From contig NZ_JOJE01000008.1 in the NCBI RefSeq assembly GCF_000720255.1, forward strand, positions 1 through 64,000: a stretch of DNA of 64,000 nt. Reading direction: 5' to 3'. Source of the stretch: Streptomyces griseus subsp. griseus. GTDB taxonomy: Bacteria > Actinomycetota > Actinomycetes > Streptomycetales > Streptomycetaceae. Below the pieces are notes generated by a model that was given only the letters and a program-made list of their open reading frames with translations, did not search any database and was not told the origin of the DNA. Both the position numbers and the translations under genes were made by a program. Shown in pieces: positions 34,114 through 42,371 of this stretch; the stretch's first letter is position 1; the number at the start of each line of letters is the position of its first letter.

Positions 34114-35713
34114 TTCGCTCGTCCCAGACCGGCTCCGGGGTCTCACGGACCCGGCCGTCGGTGCCGAAGACGAGGTAGCGGTCGAAGGAGCGGGCGAACC
34201 AGCGGTCGTGGGTGACGGCCAGGACCGTGCCCTCGAAGGCCTCCAGGCCCTCCTGGAGGGCCTCGGCGGACTCCAGGTCGAGGTTGTCGGTCGGCTCGTC
34301 GAGGAGCAGGGCGGTGACCCCCTGGAGTTCCAGCAGCAGGATCTGGAAGCGGGCCTGCTGGCCGCCGGAGAGGCGGTCGAAGCTCTGCTCGGCCTGCTGG
34401 GTCAGCTCGTAGCGTCGCAGCCGGGACATGGCCGCACCGCGGTCCTGGGCGTGCTCCTTCCACAGGATGTCCAGCAGGGTGCGGCCCTGGAGCTCGGGGT
34501 GGGCGTGGGTCTGGGCGAAGTGGCCGGGGACCACCCGCGCGCCGAGCTTCCACTGCCCCGAGTGCGCCACGTCGTCGCCGGCGAGCAGCCGCAGGAAGTG
34601 CGACTTGCCGGAGCCGTTGGAGCCGAGGACGGCGACGCGTTCGCCGTAGAACACCTCCAGGTCGAACGGCTTCATCAAGCCGGTCAGCTCGAGTCCCGCG
34701 CAGGTGACGGCCCGTACGCCGGTGCGGCCGCCCTTGAGGCGCATGGTGATGTCCTGCTCGCGCGGCGGCTCGGGCGGCGGGCCGGCCTCCTCGAACTTGC
34801 GCAGCCGGGTCTGGGCGGCCTGGTAGCGGGAGGCCAGCTCATGGCTGATGGAGGCGGCCTGACGGAGGCTCAGCACCAGTTTCTTCAGCTGGGCGTGCTT
34901 CTCGTCCCACCGCCTGCGCAACTCCTCGAAGCGGGCGAAGCGTTCACGGCGGGCGTCGTGGTAGGTGGCGAAGCCGCCGCCGTGCACCCAGGCGTCGGCG
35001 CCGGCCGGACCGGGCTCCACGGAGACGATCTTCTCGGCCGCTCGGGCGAGGAGTTCACGGTCGTGGGAGACGAACAGGACCGTCTTGCGGGTCTCCTTCA
35101 GCCGCTCCTCCAGCCACCGCTTGCCGGGCACGTCGAGGTAGTTGTCGGGCTCGTCGAGCAGCAGCACCTCGTCGGTGCCGCGCAGCAGCGCCTCCAGGAC
35201 GAGCCGCTTCTGCTCGCCGCCGGAGAGGGTGCGGACCTCCCGGAACTGCGCCTTGTCGTACGGCACCCCGAGCGCGGCCGTCGTGCACATGTCCCACAGC
35301 GTCTCCGCCTCGTACCCGCGCGCCTCCGCCCAGTCGGCGAGGGCCTGCGCGTACTGCATCTGGGCGGCCTCGTCGTCGACGGTCATGATGGCGTGCTCGG
35401 CCTTGTCGACCGCCTTCGCCGCCTCGCGGATGCGGGGCGGCGCGACGGACACGAGCAGGTCGCGTACGGTCGTCTCGTCCCGTACGGAGCCAACGAACTG
35501 GCGCATCACGCCGAGTCCGCCGCCGACGGTGACGGTGCCGCCGTGCGGTTTCAGTTCACCGGAGATCAGCCGCAGCAGGGTCGTCTTGCCGGCGCCGTTG
35601 GGTCCGACGAGCGCCACGACGGCGCCTTCGCCCACCCGGAACGACACATCGCCGAGCAGGGCCCTCCCGTCGGGGAGGTAGTACTCGAGGTGCGCGGCTT
35701 CCAGATGTCCCAT
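34094..35713 (-). CDS. ABC-F family ATPase
   Basis: A 539-residue protein with two ABC domains and no membrane segments. Domain 1: Walker A GPNGAGKTT, signature LSGGEQKRL, Walker B VLLLDEPDNYLD. Domain 2: GSNGSGKSH, LSGGQQARF, LLLDEPTDNLD. The region between them is the helical linker (RRRWDEKHAQLKKLVLSLRQ). ABC-F proteins bind the ribosomal E site and act in translation control or antibiotic protection. The linker is of moderate length, so a housekeeping role is as likely as resistance. ATG 35713 is preferred over 35722; neither has a strong ribosome site. Confidence 0.9.
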   Translation of the reverse strand: MGHLEAAHLEYYLPDGRALLGDVSFRVGEGAVVALVGPNGAGKTTLLRLISGELKPHGGTVTVGGGLGVMRQFVGSVRDETTVRDLLVSVAPPRIREAAKAVDKAEHAIMTVDDEAAQMQYAQALADWAEARGYEAETLWDMCTTAALGVPYDKAQFREVRTLSGGEQKRLVLEALLRGTDEVLLLDEPDNYLDVPGKRWLEERLKETRKTVLFVSHDRELLARAAEKIVSVEPGPAGADAWVHGGGFATYHDARRERFARFEELRRRWDEKHAQLKKLVLSLRQAASISHELASRYQAAQTRLRKFEEAGPPPEPPREQDITMRLKGGRTGVRAVTCAGLELTGLMKPFDLEVFYGERVAVLGSNGSGKSHFLRLLAGDDVAHSGQWKLGARVVPGHFAQTHAHPELQGRTLLDILWKEHAQDRGAAMSRLRRYELTQQAEQSFDRLSGGQQARFQILLLELQGVTALLLDEPTDNLDLESAEALQEGLEAFEGTVLAVTHDRWFARSFDRYLVFGTDGRVRETPEPVWDERRVERAR

Positions 35714-35773
35714 GAGGCGCATTCTGCGGGCGCCCGGACCGGCCGGGCAAACTCTTATCCGGCCGCCCGCCTG

Positions 35774-36430
35774 CTATCGGGTCGTGTCCAGCGGCCGTCC
35801 GGCCGGGCCGCCCTCGCCCGTGGCCGCCACCGTCGCACCCGCCCACGACAGGGCCTTGAAGCCGTCGGACGGTGAGCCCTCCAGGACCACGACGCCGGTG
35901 TTGTCGAGGCGGTGGGTTGCGGCGAACGGCACGTCGACGTTGACCGCGCGGGCGGCGGACCACATGCGGATCACCGCGCCGTGGCTGACCAGGGCGACCG
36001 TCCCGGCCCCGCTCGCCGAGGCCTCCTCGACCACCGCGTCGTACCGGGCGAGGACCTCGGTGCCGCTCTCGCCGCCCGGCATCCGCAGCGCGGTGTCGCC
36101 GGCCGCCCAGGCGAACGCGGTCCGCATGTAGAGCTCGCCCTGCTCCGAGTCTCCGGGCATCATCTCCAGGTCGCCCGCGGAGATCTCCCGGATGCCGTCC
36201 CGGACGAGGACGTCGAGGCCGCGGGCGGCGGCCAGTGGGGCGGCGGTGAGCTGCGTGCGGATCAGGGTGGAGGCGTAGAGGGTGTCGATGTGCTCGCCGG
36301 CGAGGGCCTCGGGGAGCTTCGCCGCCTGCTGTTCGCCGAGCGCGGTCAGGCCCGGCCCGGGCACGGCGGTGTCCAGAAGGTAGTCCACGTTCGTGGGGGT
36401 CTGGCCATGGCGGACGAGCAGCAGGCGCAT
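35774..36430 (-). CDS. Histidine phosphatase (phosphoglycerate mutase-like)
   Basis: A 218-residue member of the histidine phosphatase superfamily, branch 1. The RHGQT motif puts the phosphohistidine at H8. REISAGDLEMMPGD carries the acid residue, and ALVSHGAVIRMW the second catalytic His. Substrates in this group range from phosphoglycerate to small phosphoesters; this length fits a small-molecule phosphatase. A GGAGG site precedes ATG 36430. It follows the ABC-F gene on the same strand with no overlap. Confidence 0.88.
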   Translation of the reverse strand: MRLLLVRHGQTPTNVDYLLDTAVPGPGLTALGEQQAAKLPEALAGEHIDTLYASTLIRTQLTAAPLAAARGLDVLVRDGIREISAGDLEMMPGDSEQGELYMRTAFAWAAGDTALRMPGGESGTEVLARYDAVVEEASASGAGTVALVSHGAVIRMWSAARAVNVDVPFAATHRLDNTGVVVLEGSPSDGFKALSWAGATVAATGEGGPAGRPLDTTR

Positions 36431-36564
36431 ACGGTGATCCTCCGTGCGGTGGACGCCCCGAACCTGACGTCCGGACAAGAAACAGCCACTTCAGGGTACC
36501 CGCCACCGTTACGAGCCCAGACGTCGACCTCACCGGCTCGAAGCCCGGACCGCATCCCCTTTGT

Positions 36565-36889
36565 GACCGGCTGCTCGCGCTGGACCGCCGGGTGTTCGAG
36601 TTCGCCGCCGAGCGCCGCGTCCGGGTGGTGCGCGGCGGCCGTCGGCCGGCGTTGCGGCTGCTCGCGGCCGCCGTCGGTGGGACCGCTGCCCCTCCCCCAC
36701 TCTCGGCTTCGCTCGAGCGGGCGTTACCCCCATCCCGCCCATGCGGCGGTCCAGGTGGGCCGGCTCCGGCTGGACGCCGTGGCACCCGGCACGCTCCTCG
36801 CGCACGACGGTGAAGTGACCGAGGTGGAGGGCGAGGTGACGCTGGAGAGGCTGACGCCGGCGCTGACGGTGTACCGGCCGCCGCCGTAG
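36565..36889 (+). pseudogene. Remnant of a PAP2/diacylglycerol kinase-like gene
   Basis: Two fragments in different frames appear to belong together. From 36565, DRLLALDRRVFEFAAERR resembles the opening of Streptomyces PAP2/diacylglycerol-kinase fusion proteins. From 36740, VQVGRLRLDAVAPGTLLAHD, then DGEVTEVEG and LTPALTVYRP resemble the end of a diacylglycerol-kinase-type domain before the stop at 36887. The several hundred residues that should lie between are missing. An interspersed repeat (36691-36735) sits at the junction. I am fairly sure this is decayed coding DNA and less sure of the family. Confidence 0.4.
36691..36735. repeat. Interspersed imperfect palindrome common in Streptomyces
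   Basis: The segment CCCACTCTCGGCTTCGCTCG followed by AGCGGG and a ACCCCCA-type end resembles a short imperfect palindrome I recall as being scattered through Streptomyces intergenic regions. The outer CCC/GGG and CTC/GAG arms pair around a GGCTTCG loop. Here it sits in the middle of the kinase-like remnant, where it may mark the deletion junction. The claim of genome-wide recurrence rests on memory, not on a search. Confidence 0.5.
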
Positions 36890-37008
36890 AAACGACACCT
36901 AGTCTGCCTGTCCGCATGGTGAAACGAAATGTCTCAACATTCGAGTAGCCGCGTAGCGTGAGACATGCCGCACGGTCACGAGACGGTACGAGGAGAAGAG
37001 GCACAGCC

Positions 37009-37824
37009 ATGCCGAAAGCGCGGGAGACGGCCGTCTACACGCACGGCCATCACGAGTCCGTACTGCGTTCGCACACCTGGCGGACCGCCGAGAACTCGGC
37101 TGCCTACCTCCTCGGCTCGCTCAAGCCCCACATGAGGATCCTGGACGTGGGCTGCGGCCCGGGCACCATCACCGCCGACCTGGCCGCCCTGGTGCCCCAG
37201 GGGCACGTCACGGGCGTCGACCACGCGGAGGGGATCCTCGGCCGGGCACGGGCCACGGCCGCCGAGCGGGGCCTGACGAACATGGACTTCGCGGTCGCCG
37301 ACGTCCACGCCCTGCACTACCCCGACGACACGTTCTGCGTGGTCCACGCCCACCAGGTGCTCCAGCACGTCGGCGACCCGGTCCAGGCGCTGCGCGAGAT
37401 GCGGCGGGTCACGAAACCCGGCGGGACCGTCGCGGTCCGGGACTCGGACTACGCGGCGATGACCTGGTACCCCGAGTCCGCGGGCCTGGACGACTGGCTG
37501 GGCCTGTACCGCCGGGTGGCTCGCGCCAACGGCGGTGAACCGGACGCCGGGCGCCGGCTGAAGTCGTGGGCGCTGGCGGCGGGGTTCACGGACGTCACGG
37601 CCACGTCCAGCACCTGGACGTTCGCCACCCCCGAGGAACGGGCGTGGTGGAGCGGGCTGTGGGCCGACCGCACGCTCGCGTCCGAGTACGCGCGGCGGGC
37701 CACCGAGGGCGGACACGCGACCGAGGAGCAGCTGCGGGCCGTGTCACGGGCGTGGCGGGAGTGGGGAGAGCGCGAGGACGCCTGGTTCGGCGTCCTGCAC
37801 GCGGAGATCCTGTGCCGTAAGTAG
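37009..37824 (+). CDS. Class I SAM-dependent methyltransferase (UbiE-like)
   Basis: A 271-residue methyltransferase. Motif I is ILDVGCGPGTITADLAALV near residue 45, then GHVTGVDHAEGILGRAR, with VVHAHQVLQHVGDPVQAL for motif II/III. A C-terminal cap ends in FGVLHAEILCRK. This Methyltransf_25 type often acts on small molecules; the acceptor is unknown. GAGGAGAAGAGG precedes ATG 37009. Upstream, 6-base arms GTCTCA/TGAGAC at about 36930 and 36959 form a possible operator. Confidence 0.87.
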   Translation: MPKARETAVYTHGHHESVLRSHTWRTAENSAAYLLGSLKPHMRILDVGCGPGTITADLAALVPQGHVTGVDHAEGILGRARATAAERGLTNMDFAVADVHALHYPDDTFCVVHAHQVLQHVGDPVQALREMRRVTKPGGTVAVRDSDYAAMTWYPESAGLDDWLGLYRRVARANGGEPDAGRRLKSWALAAGFTDVTATSSTWTFATPEERAWWSGLWADRTLASEYARRATEGGHATEEQLRAVSRAWREWGEREDAWFGVLHAEILCRK

Positions 37825-37847
37825 CCTCCGGGGAAGATCCCCAGAGG

Positions 37848-38132
37848 TCATTCCCGGGGCAGCAGCGGCCCGAGCGGCCCGAGGTCCAGGTTCAGGTCCT
37901 CGGGCCGCAGACCGTAGCGCTCGCGCAGCTCGGTCATGCGGTCGTCGAGCAGCATCAGGGTGAGCCCGATCCGCTCCTCCTGCTCCTCGGACAGGTCGCC
38001 GGAGTCGAACCGGCGCAGCGCCTGCCGTTCCATCAGCTGGCGCAGCAACTCCACGACGGTGAGGACGAGTTTGACAAGGTCGCGCTCCACCGTGTCGGGT
38101 TCGAGGTCCAGTCGGTTGGGGCGTTCGGTCAT
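37848..38132 (-). CDS. gvpK: Gas vesicle protein GvpK
   Basis: A 94-residue protein, last gene of the gas vesicle operon. The family pattern is clear: VERDLVKLVLTVVELLRQLM, then ERQALRRFDSGDLSEEQEER and IGLTLMLLDDRM. GvpK is an accessory protein needed for vesicle formation in other organisms; its exact function is unresolved. ATG 38132 overlaps the gvpS stop (ATGA), so I use this start rather than the longer one at 38147. Confidence 0.93.
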   Translation of the reverse strand: MTERPNRLDLEPDTVERDLVKLVLTVVELLRQLMERQALRRFDSGDLSEEQEERIGLTLMLLDDRMTELRERYGLRPEDLNLDLGPLGPLLPRE

Positions 38133-38317
38133 GTCAACTCCCCCCACGGTGAGGGAACCTGCTCGTTCACCGAGCTGATCAGCGCGTTCAGGTCGATGCG
38201 GACGAGATCGACGTCCGCGATGCGCAGCGTGATGTCCCCCTTGATGACGACGCCGCCGGCCAGCAGCCGGTCCAGCAGGTCGACGAGGGCGATCTCACGG
38301 CGTTCGACGACGGTCAC
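38129..38317 (-). CDS. gvpS: Gas vesicle protein GvpS (GvpA/J-like, short)
   Basis: A 62-residue GvpA-family paralogue. The core reads REIALVDLLDRLLAGGVVIK followed by GDITLRIADVDLVRIDLNAL, the same helix-strand pattern as GvpA/GvpJ. The GTG start at 38317 overlaps the gvpL stop (GTGA). Too short to appear as an independent open frame with ATG, it is nevertheless firm from family and position. Confidence 0.9.
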   Translation of the reverse strand: MTVVERREIALVDLLDRLLAGGVVIKGDITLRIADVDLVRIDLNALISSVNEQVPSPWGELT

Positions 38318-39099
38318 TCCTGTACGCCTTCCTCCGTGAGTTCTCCGGCGAACGAGTACGCGGCCCAAGGACCGGTGAGTTCCACGCGCACCCCGGAGAG
38401 GTCGGCCCTCGTGTCGTCCTTGGTGCGGTCCACGAGTTCCACGAATTCCTCGGAATCCCGCCTCGGTACCAGGTATGCGGCGTTCAGCACGTTCCGTCCG
38501 GCGGCCCCGGAGAGGGCGGCGTTCTGCGGTGCGTGCAGCTTGGCGGCCTCGGCGTACCCGGACAGCGTCTCGTGCAGGCGGGTCGCGAACTCCTCCGCCT
38601 TCTGCCACATGTCCTCGTGCGCCCGGGCCCGCTGCCTGCGCTGGCGCAGGTAGTCCCGGCCCGAGGCGGCCTTCCCGGCCGGCTGCTCGGGCTGTTCGGA
38701 CTCCGGCTCCGCGTACACCTTGACGCCCCACTCGACGCGCCCCTCCAGCCGGTCGAGGGTGCGCCGGAACTCCTCCTCGCGCGCCTCGATCATCACGCGG
38801 ACACCGCTGTCGTCACGGAAGACGGTGCCGAGCCGCAGCGGAAGCGGCGTGGTGACGACGGTGAGCGCGTCGATCACGCCCTGGTGGGCCCTGGCCGTCG
38901 CGGACAGCCAGTCGAGGTCCTCCAGATGGGCGTGGAGCGGCTCCTCCGCGAAGTCGTACTCCGGCACATGGCTGACCACGGCGATCAGTCCGTGATGGGG
39001 AAGCAGCTTGGCGGGGGCGCCGGCCACACCCGTCAGTTCCGCCTGGAGCGGCGCGCCGAGGGGGCGGCAGACGGCGTACACGTACCGCAGTCCCGTCAT
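38314..39099 (-). CDS. gvpL: Gas vesicle protein GvpL (GvpL/GvpF family)
   Basis: A 261-residue GvpL/F protein. RYVYAVCRPLGAPLQAELTG opens the N-terminal domain, HHGLIAVVSHVPEYDF the conserved strand, and PLPLRLGTVFRDD the segment common to all GvpF/L. The C-terminal domain includes VELTGPWAAYSFAGE, close to the usual PWPPYSF. These proteins bind the tips or nascent vesicle and chaperone GvpA. Both ends overlap neighbours by four bases. Confidence 0.95.
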   Translation of the reverse strand: MTGLRYVYAVCRPLGAPLQAELTGVAGAPAKLLPHHGLIAVVSHVPEYDFAEEPLHAHLEDLDWLSATARAHQGVIDALTVVTTPLPLRLGTVFRDDSGVRVMIEAREEEFRRTLDRLEGRVEWGVKVYAEPESEQPEQPAGKAASGRDYLRQRRQRARAHEDMWQKAEEFATRLHETLSGYAEAAKLHAPQNAALSGAAGRNVLNAAYLVPRRDSEEFVELVDRTKDDTRADLSGVRVELTGPWAAYSFAGELTEEGVQE

Positions 39100-39506
39100 G
39101 GGGCCTCCTTCTTGTCCGCCTTCTCGGACCTCTGGGTCTTCTCGGACCCCTCGGGCCTCTCGGCCCTCTCGATCCTCTCGGCCCGCTCGGTGCGGCCGGT
39201 CTCCAGCTGGTCCAGCCGGGCGAGCCGTTCACGCAGTTCGGCGTTCTCCCGGGCGAGTTCGTCGCGCCGGGCGCGGGAGGACAACGCGGGGTCGTCCTCC
39301 CACCAGTCGATGCCCATTTCCTTCGCCTTGTCGACGGAGGCCACGATGAGTCGGAGCTTGATGGTGAGGAGTTCGATGTCGAGCAGGTTGATGCGGATGT
39401 CACCAGCGATGACGATCCCCTTGTCGAGCACGCGCTCCAGGATGTCGGCGAGGTTGGCGCTGCTGCTCGGGCCGTAGGGATCGGGCATTCTGCTGGGTAC
39501 GCTCAT
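39096..39506 (-). CDS. gvpJ: Gas vesicle protein GvpJ (GvpA-family minor protein)
   Basis: A 136-residue protein. The GvpA-like core is NLADILERVLDKGIVIAGDI plus RINLLDIELLTIKLRLIVAS, followed by KEMGIDWWEDDPAL, typical of GvpJ. The C-terminal 40 residues are charged heptad-like repeats (RTERAERIERAERPEGSEK). GvpJ is a minor component thought to nucleate the conical tip. Overlaps of ATGA type occur on both sides. Confidence 0.94.
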   Translation of the reverse strand: MSVPSRMPDPYGPSSSANLADILERVLDKGIVIAGDIRINLLDIELLTIKLRLIVASVDKAKEMGIDWWEDDPALSSRARRDELARENAELRERLARLDQLETGRTERAERIERAERPEGSEKTQRSEKADKKEAP

Positions 39507-40633
39507 CGCCGGCCCCCGGCTTCGGCGTACTCGTCCTCATCCTCGGACTCGTACTCGCCCTCCGGCTCGCCCTCTTCTTCCTCTTCTTCCTCCTCCGGCT
39601 CCTCTTCCTCGTCGTACTCCTCGCTCTCGTCCTCGGCGGAGGGGCCTTCCTCTTCCTCGTCCTCGCTCTCGTAGCCCTCCTCGTCCTCTTCCGGCGCCTC
39701 CTCGTCCCGCGCCTCCGAGTCCTCCTGCTCCTCCTGCTCCTCCTCCTCGAGGGCGTCCTCGTGGCTCGTGACGACCTCGCCGTCGCGGATCTCGCCGCGC
39801 CAGCCGTCCTCCGCCTCGCCCTTGAGCGTGATGTGGCGGGCGAAGTGCTTCAGGTCGAGCCGGGCCCGGCGGCCCTGGGCGCGCCAGATGTTGCCGGTCT
39901 TCTCGAAGAAGCCGGAGGGGTAGTACTCGATCACCAGCAGGACGCGGGTGAGGTGGTCGGCGATCCGGTGGAAGGAGACCACGCCGCGGGTGGTGCCCTT
40001 GGCTCCCTCCGACGTCCAGGCGATCCGGTCGTCCGGGATCTGGTCGGTGGTGTGGCCCTTCCAGCTGCGGCTGGACCAGAGCACCTTGAGGTTCCAGTCG
40101 GAGTCGACGTCGTCGGCGCGGCTCACGCTCTTGACGCCCTTGGCGAAGGTGCTGAAGTCCTGGAACTGGGTCCACTGGTCGTAGGCGGTGCGCAGGTCCA
40201 CACCGACGTCGACGGACTCCATGATGACGGTCGGCTTCTGGCCTCCGCCGCCCTTCTTCTTGCCCTTGCCGCCGCCCCCGAGATCCTTGAGCGCGCCCAT
40301 CGCCTTGTCCTTCATGTGGGAGGCGCCGGTTTCCAACGCGCCGCGCAGGGGACCCTTGCCCTCCGCGAGCTTGCGCCCGCCGTCGAGGGCGAGCTTGGCG
40401 AAGCCGGGGCTCTTGCCCTCGGCGATGTCGTTGAGCTTGCCCGTGGTCTGGCCGAGTTTGCGGCCGGCGCCGACCAGCACCCGCTGTGCCTGGGCCGCGA
40501 GGTACTCCTGCAGCTCGGCCTTGAGCCGGTCGGCGGCCTCGCTCTGGGCGAGGCCGGTGAGCGGGTTGTTCGTCGCCTTGCCGGTCGCCTTGCCTGCCCC
40601 GTTCTGTGCGCTTCCGAGGGTCTCGGTCATCAT
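39503..40633 (-). CDS. gvpZ: SRPBCC-domain gas vesicle cluster protein GvpZ
   Basis: A 376-residue protein. A helical N-terminal third (SEAADRLKAELQEYLAAQAQ) leads via a Gly/Lys linker (GGGGKGKKKGGGG) to a START/SRPBCC-like domain at about 135-280 (SVDVGVDLRTAYDQWTQFQD; GVVSFHRIADHLTRVLLVIE). The last 90 residues are almost solid Glu/Asp. Position between the GvpY and GvpJ genes matches gvpZ of Streptomyces. SRPBCC folds bind hydrophobic ligands, so it could handle lipids or vesicle surfaces; this is inference. Confidence 0.88.
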   Translation of the reverse strand: MMTETLGSAQNGAGKATGKATNNPLTGLAQSEAADRLKAELQEYLAAQAQRVLVGAGRKLGQTTGKLNDIAEGKSPGFAKLALDGGRKLAEGKGPLRGALETGASHMKDKAMGALKDLGGGGKGKKKGGGGQKPTVIMESVDVGVDLRTAYDQWTQFQDFSTFAKGVKSVSRADDVDSDWNLKVLWSSRSWKGHTTDQIPDDRIAWTSEGAKGTTRGVVSFHRIADHLTRVLLVIEYYPSGFFEKTGNIWRAQGRRARLDLKHFARHITLKGEAEDGWRGEIRDGEVVTSHEDALEEEEQEEQEDSEARDEEAPEEDEEGYESEDEEEEGPSAEDESEEYDEEEEPEEEEEEEEGEPEGEYESEDEDEYAEAGGRR

Positions 40634-41334
40634 TCACCGCCGCCCTTCGGCAGTCGGCCGCCGGCCCGGCGGGCTCCGCCGCGTGCCGCCGCCGGCTTCC
40701 TGCCGGCTGTCTTCTTCGCGGCGGTCTTGGCCGTCGCCTTTTTGGCCGGGGCCTTGCCCGCCGCCGTCTTCTTCGCGGGTGCCTTCTTGGTGGGCGCCTT
40801 CTTGGCTGTCTTCTTCACCGCCTGTTTGCGCGGCGGCTCAGGCTCCTCCTCGGCCTCCTCACGGGGTTCCTCCTCCTCACCGGTCTCGTCCTCCTCCGCG
40901 GAGGCTTCCTCCTCGGCGCTCTCGTCCTCCTCGGCGCCCTCGTCCTCGGCGCTCTCGTCCTCGGCCGTCGCCTCCTCCGGCTCCTCATCGCCCTCCGCGT
41001 CCGACTCGCCCGGCACCACGCCCGCCAGCTGGTCGCGGACCTGGTCGGTACGGCCGTGCAGCCGGTCGGCCAGCGAGTTCATCTGGCGTTCGACCATGGC
41101 ACCCGAGGCCGCCTTGCCTACCCCGCTCAGGTCCTGGCGCAGCTGGTCGCCGATCTCCTTGAACTGCGGGTTGTTCTGCAGTTGCTCGGAGAGCAGGCTC
41201 GCGATCCCCTTCGGGGTCAGGTTCATCTTCTTGCCGGCCACGAGGGAACCCACCGCCATGGCGAATTTCATCTTCTTGGTACGTCCGAGGACGTATCCGG
41301 CCCCTATCGCCAGGCCCAGTCCCATTCTGTTCAT
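40630..41334 (-). CDS. gvpY: Gas vesicle cluster protein GvpY, histone-like tail
   Basis: A 234-residue protein. An N-terminal region with a short hydrophobic stretch (MGLGLAIGAGYVLGRTKKMK) and LLSEQLQNNPQFKEIGDQLR is followed by a long acidic segment (about 105-165). The C-terminal segment is Lys/Ala-rich with PAKKTA-type repeats resembling histone H1-like tails. The opposite charges of its two halves, and the acidic tail of GvpZ, suggest the two proteins may bind each other. Its gene overlaps both neighbours by four bases. Confidence 0.87.
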   Translation of the reverse strand: MNRMGLGLAIGAGYVLGRTKKMKFAMAVGSLVAGKKMNLTPKGIASLLSEQLQNNPQFKEIGDQLRQDLSGVGKAASGAMVERQMNSLADRLHGRTDQVRDQLAGVVPGESDAEGDEEPEEATAEDESAEDEGAEEDESAEEEASAEEDETGEEEEPREEAEEEPEPPRKQAVKKTAKKAPTKKAPAKKTAAGKAPAKKATAKTAAKKTAGRKPAAARGGARRAGGRLPKGGGE

Positions 41335-41594
41335 CGTGCTGTCCCCTCGCCTGTTCCGGTACTCCCGCCCATGCCGGTCTCCAGCCGGTCGAGGAGCTCG
41401 TCCTCCTGGCGGTCGAACTCGTCCTCGTCGATCTCGCCTGCCTCCAACCGCTCTTCCAGCCGGCGGAGTTCAGCCCGGACCGTGGCGGGGTCGTAGTAGA
41501 TCCGTTCCGCCTCGTTCAGTACCTGTCTGATCGCCCACGCGCTGCCACGTACCGGTGCGAACGGCAGCAGCAGCACCTCCGAGATGAGTCCCAC
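41331..41594 (-). CDS. gvpG: Gas vesicle protein GvpG
   Basis: An 87-residue helical protein. LLLPFAPVRGSAWAIRQVLN and EAERIYYDPATVRAELRRLE followed by ERLEAGEIDEDEFDRQEDEL are the standard GvpG sequence. It interacts with GvpF/L in other systems. Its start lies 6 bases after the gvpF stop, the only non-overlapping junction apart from gvpO-gvpA. Confidence 0.95.
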   Translation of the reverse strand: MGLISEVLLLPFAPVRGSAWAIRQVLNEAERIYYDPATVRAELRRLEERLEAGEIDEDEFDRQEDELLDRLETGMGGSTGTGEGTAR

Positions 41595-41600
41595 GGCTCA

Positions 41601-42371
41601 TCACTCCTCCGCGGTGTCGGTGCCCGCCGTGCTGCCCGCGGGCTCGGCGGGGCCGGGCTCGACGAAGCTGTACGGCGGCAGCGGGCCGTTGACCCGCACG
41701 TCGAGGTGGGGGTGGCCCTTGCGGAGCTGCTCCACCGCGGCGAGGAAGTTCTCGGACGAGTCGCGGTCCACCAGGAAGGACACGTTGGCGAGCCAGCCCG
41801 TGGACTCGGGGCCGACGCTCACCGCGGCGGCGGTCGGCTCCAGGGTGTGCTGCACGTCGACCGCGTCCTCGGATTCCCGGGCCTTGACGGCGTTCGCCAC
41901 CATCTCGCCGAGCTGCAGCCGCTGCTCGTAGGTGCCACCGCCCGCCTCGCGGTTGGCCTCCGCCAGAGCCCGCAGCTCCGGGCTCTCGGACATCACGCGG
42001 TGCAGCACGGCCTGCTCGTCGTGCGTGGCCTTGACGTTGTACTCGACCTTGCCGTCCAACGTGCGCAGGCGCTCCAGGTAGTGCTCGGCGCGTTCGGCGA
42101 GGACCCCACTGATGGTGTCGTCGTCCGGGGCGACGCTGCCGAACCGCATGGGCAGCACACAGCCGCCCCCGCCCGCCTCGGCGAGCACGCTCTGATGGGC
42201 GAGCAGTTCCCTGCGCTTGGGCCGCAGGTCCTCGGGGGCGTCGCTGACGACGGCCGCCAGCTCGCCCTCCTTCAGGATGCGTACCGGGCGCGGCGGTTGG
42301 CCGACTCCGCCCATGTCCTCGGGCAACGAGGGGTGGGAGGCGGCCGTGATGCCGTAGACGTACGTACTCAC
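41601..42371 (-). CDS. gvpF: Gas vesicle protein GvpF (GvpL/GvpF family)
   Basis: A 256-residue GvpF/L protein, paralogous to the one at 38314. TYVYGITAASHPSLPED, LAAVVSDAPEDLRP, VLPMRFGSVAPDDD and NVSFLVDRDSSENFLAAVEQ with NGPLPPYSFVEP are all family hallmarks. GvpF is located on the gas-facing surface in cyanobacteria and binds GvpA monomers in archaea. ATG 42371 overlaps the gvpA stop. Confidence 0.95.
   Translation of the reverse strand: MSTYVYGITAASHPSLPEDMGGVGQPPRPVRILKEGELAAVVSDAPEDLRPKRRELLAHQSVLAEAGGGGCVLPMRFGSVAPDDDTISGVLAERAEHYLERLRTLDGKVEYNVKATHDEQAVLHRVMSESPELRALAEANREAGGGTYEQRLQLGEMVANAVKARESEDAVDVQHTLEPTAAAVSVGPESTGWLANVSFLVDRDSSENFLAAVEQLRKGHPHLDVRVNGPLPPYSFVEPGPAEPAGSTAGTDTAEE

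Noticed and set aside
34094..35713. Antibiotic resistance ABC-F assignment
   Set aside because: No biosynthetic genes nearby and no diagnostic long linker; resistance cannot be supported from sequence alone.
36431..36540. SigB-type promoter for the histidine phosphatase gene
   Set aside because: A GGGTAC core is present, but the nearest GNNT is 17 bases away; spacing does not fit.
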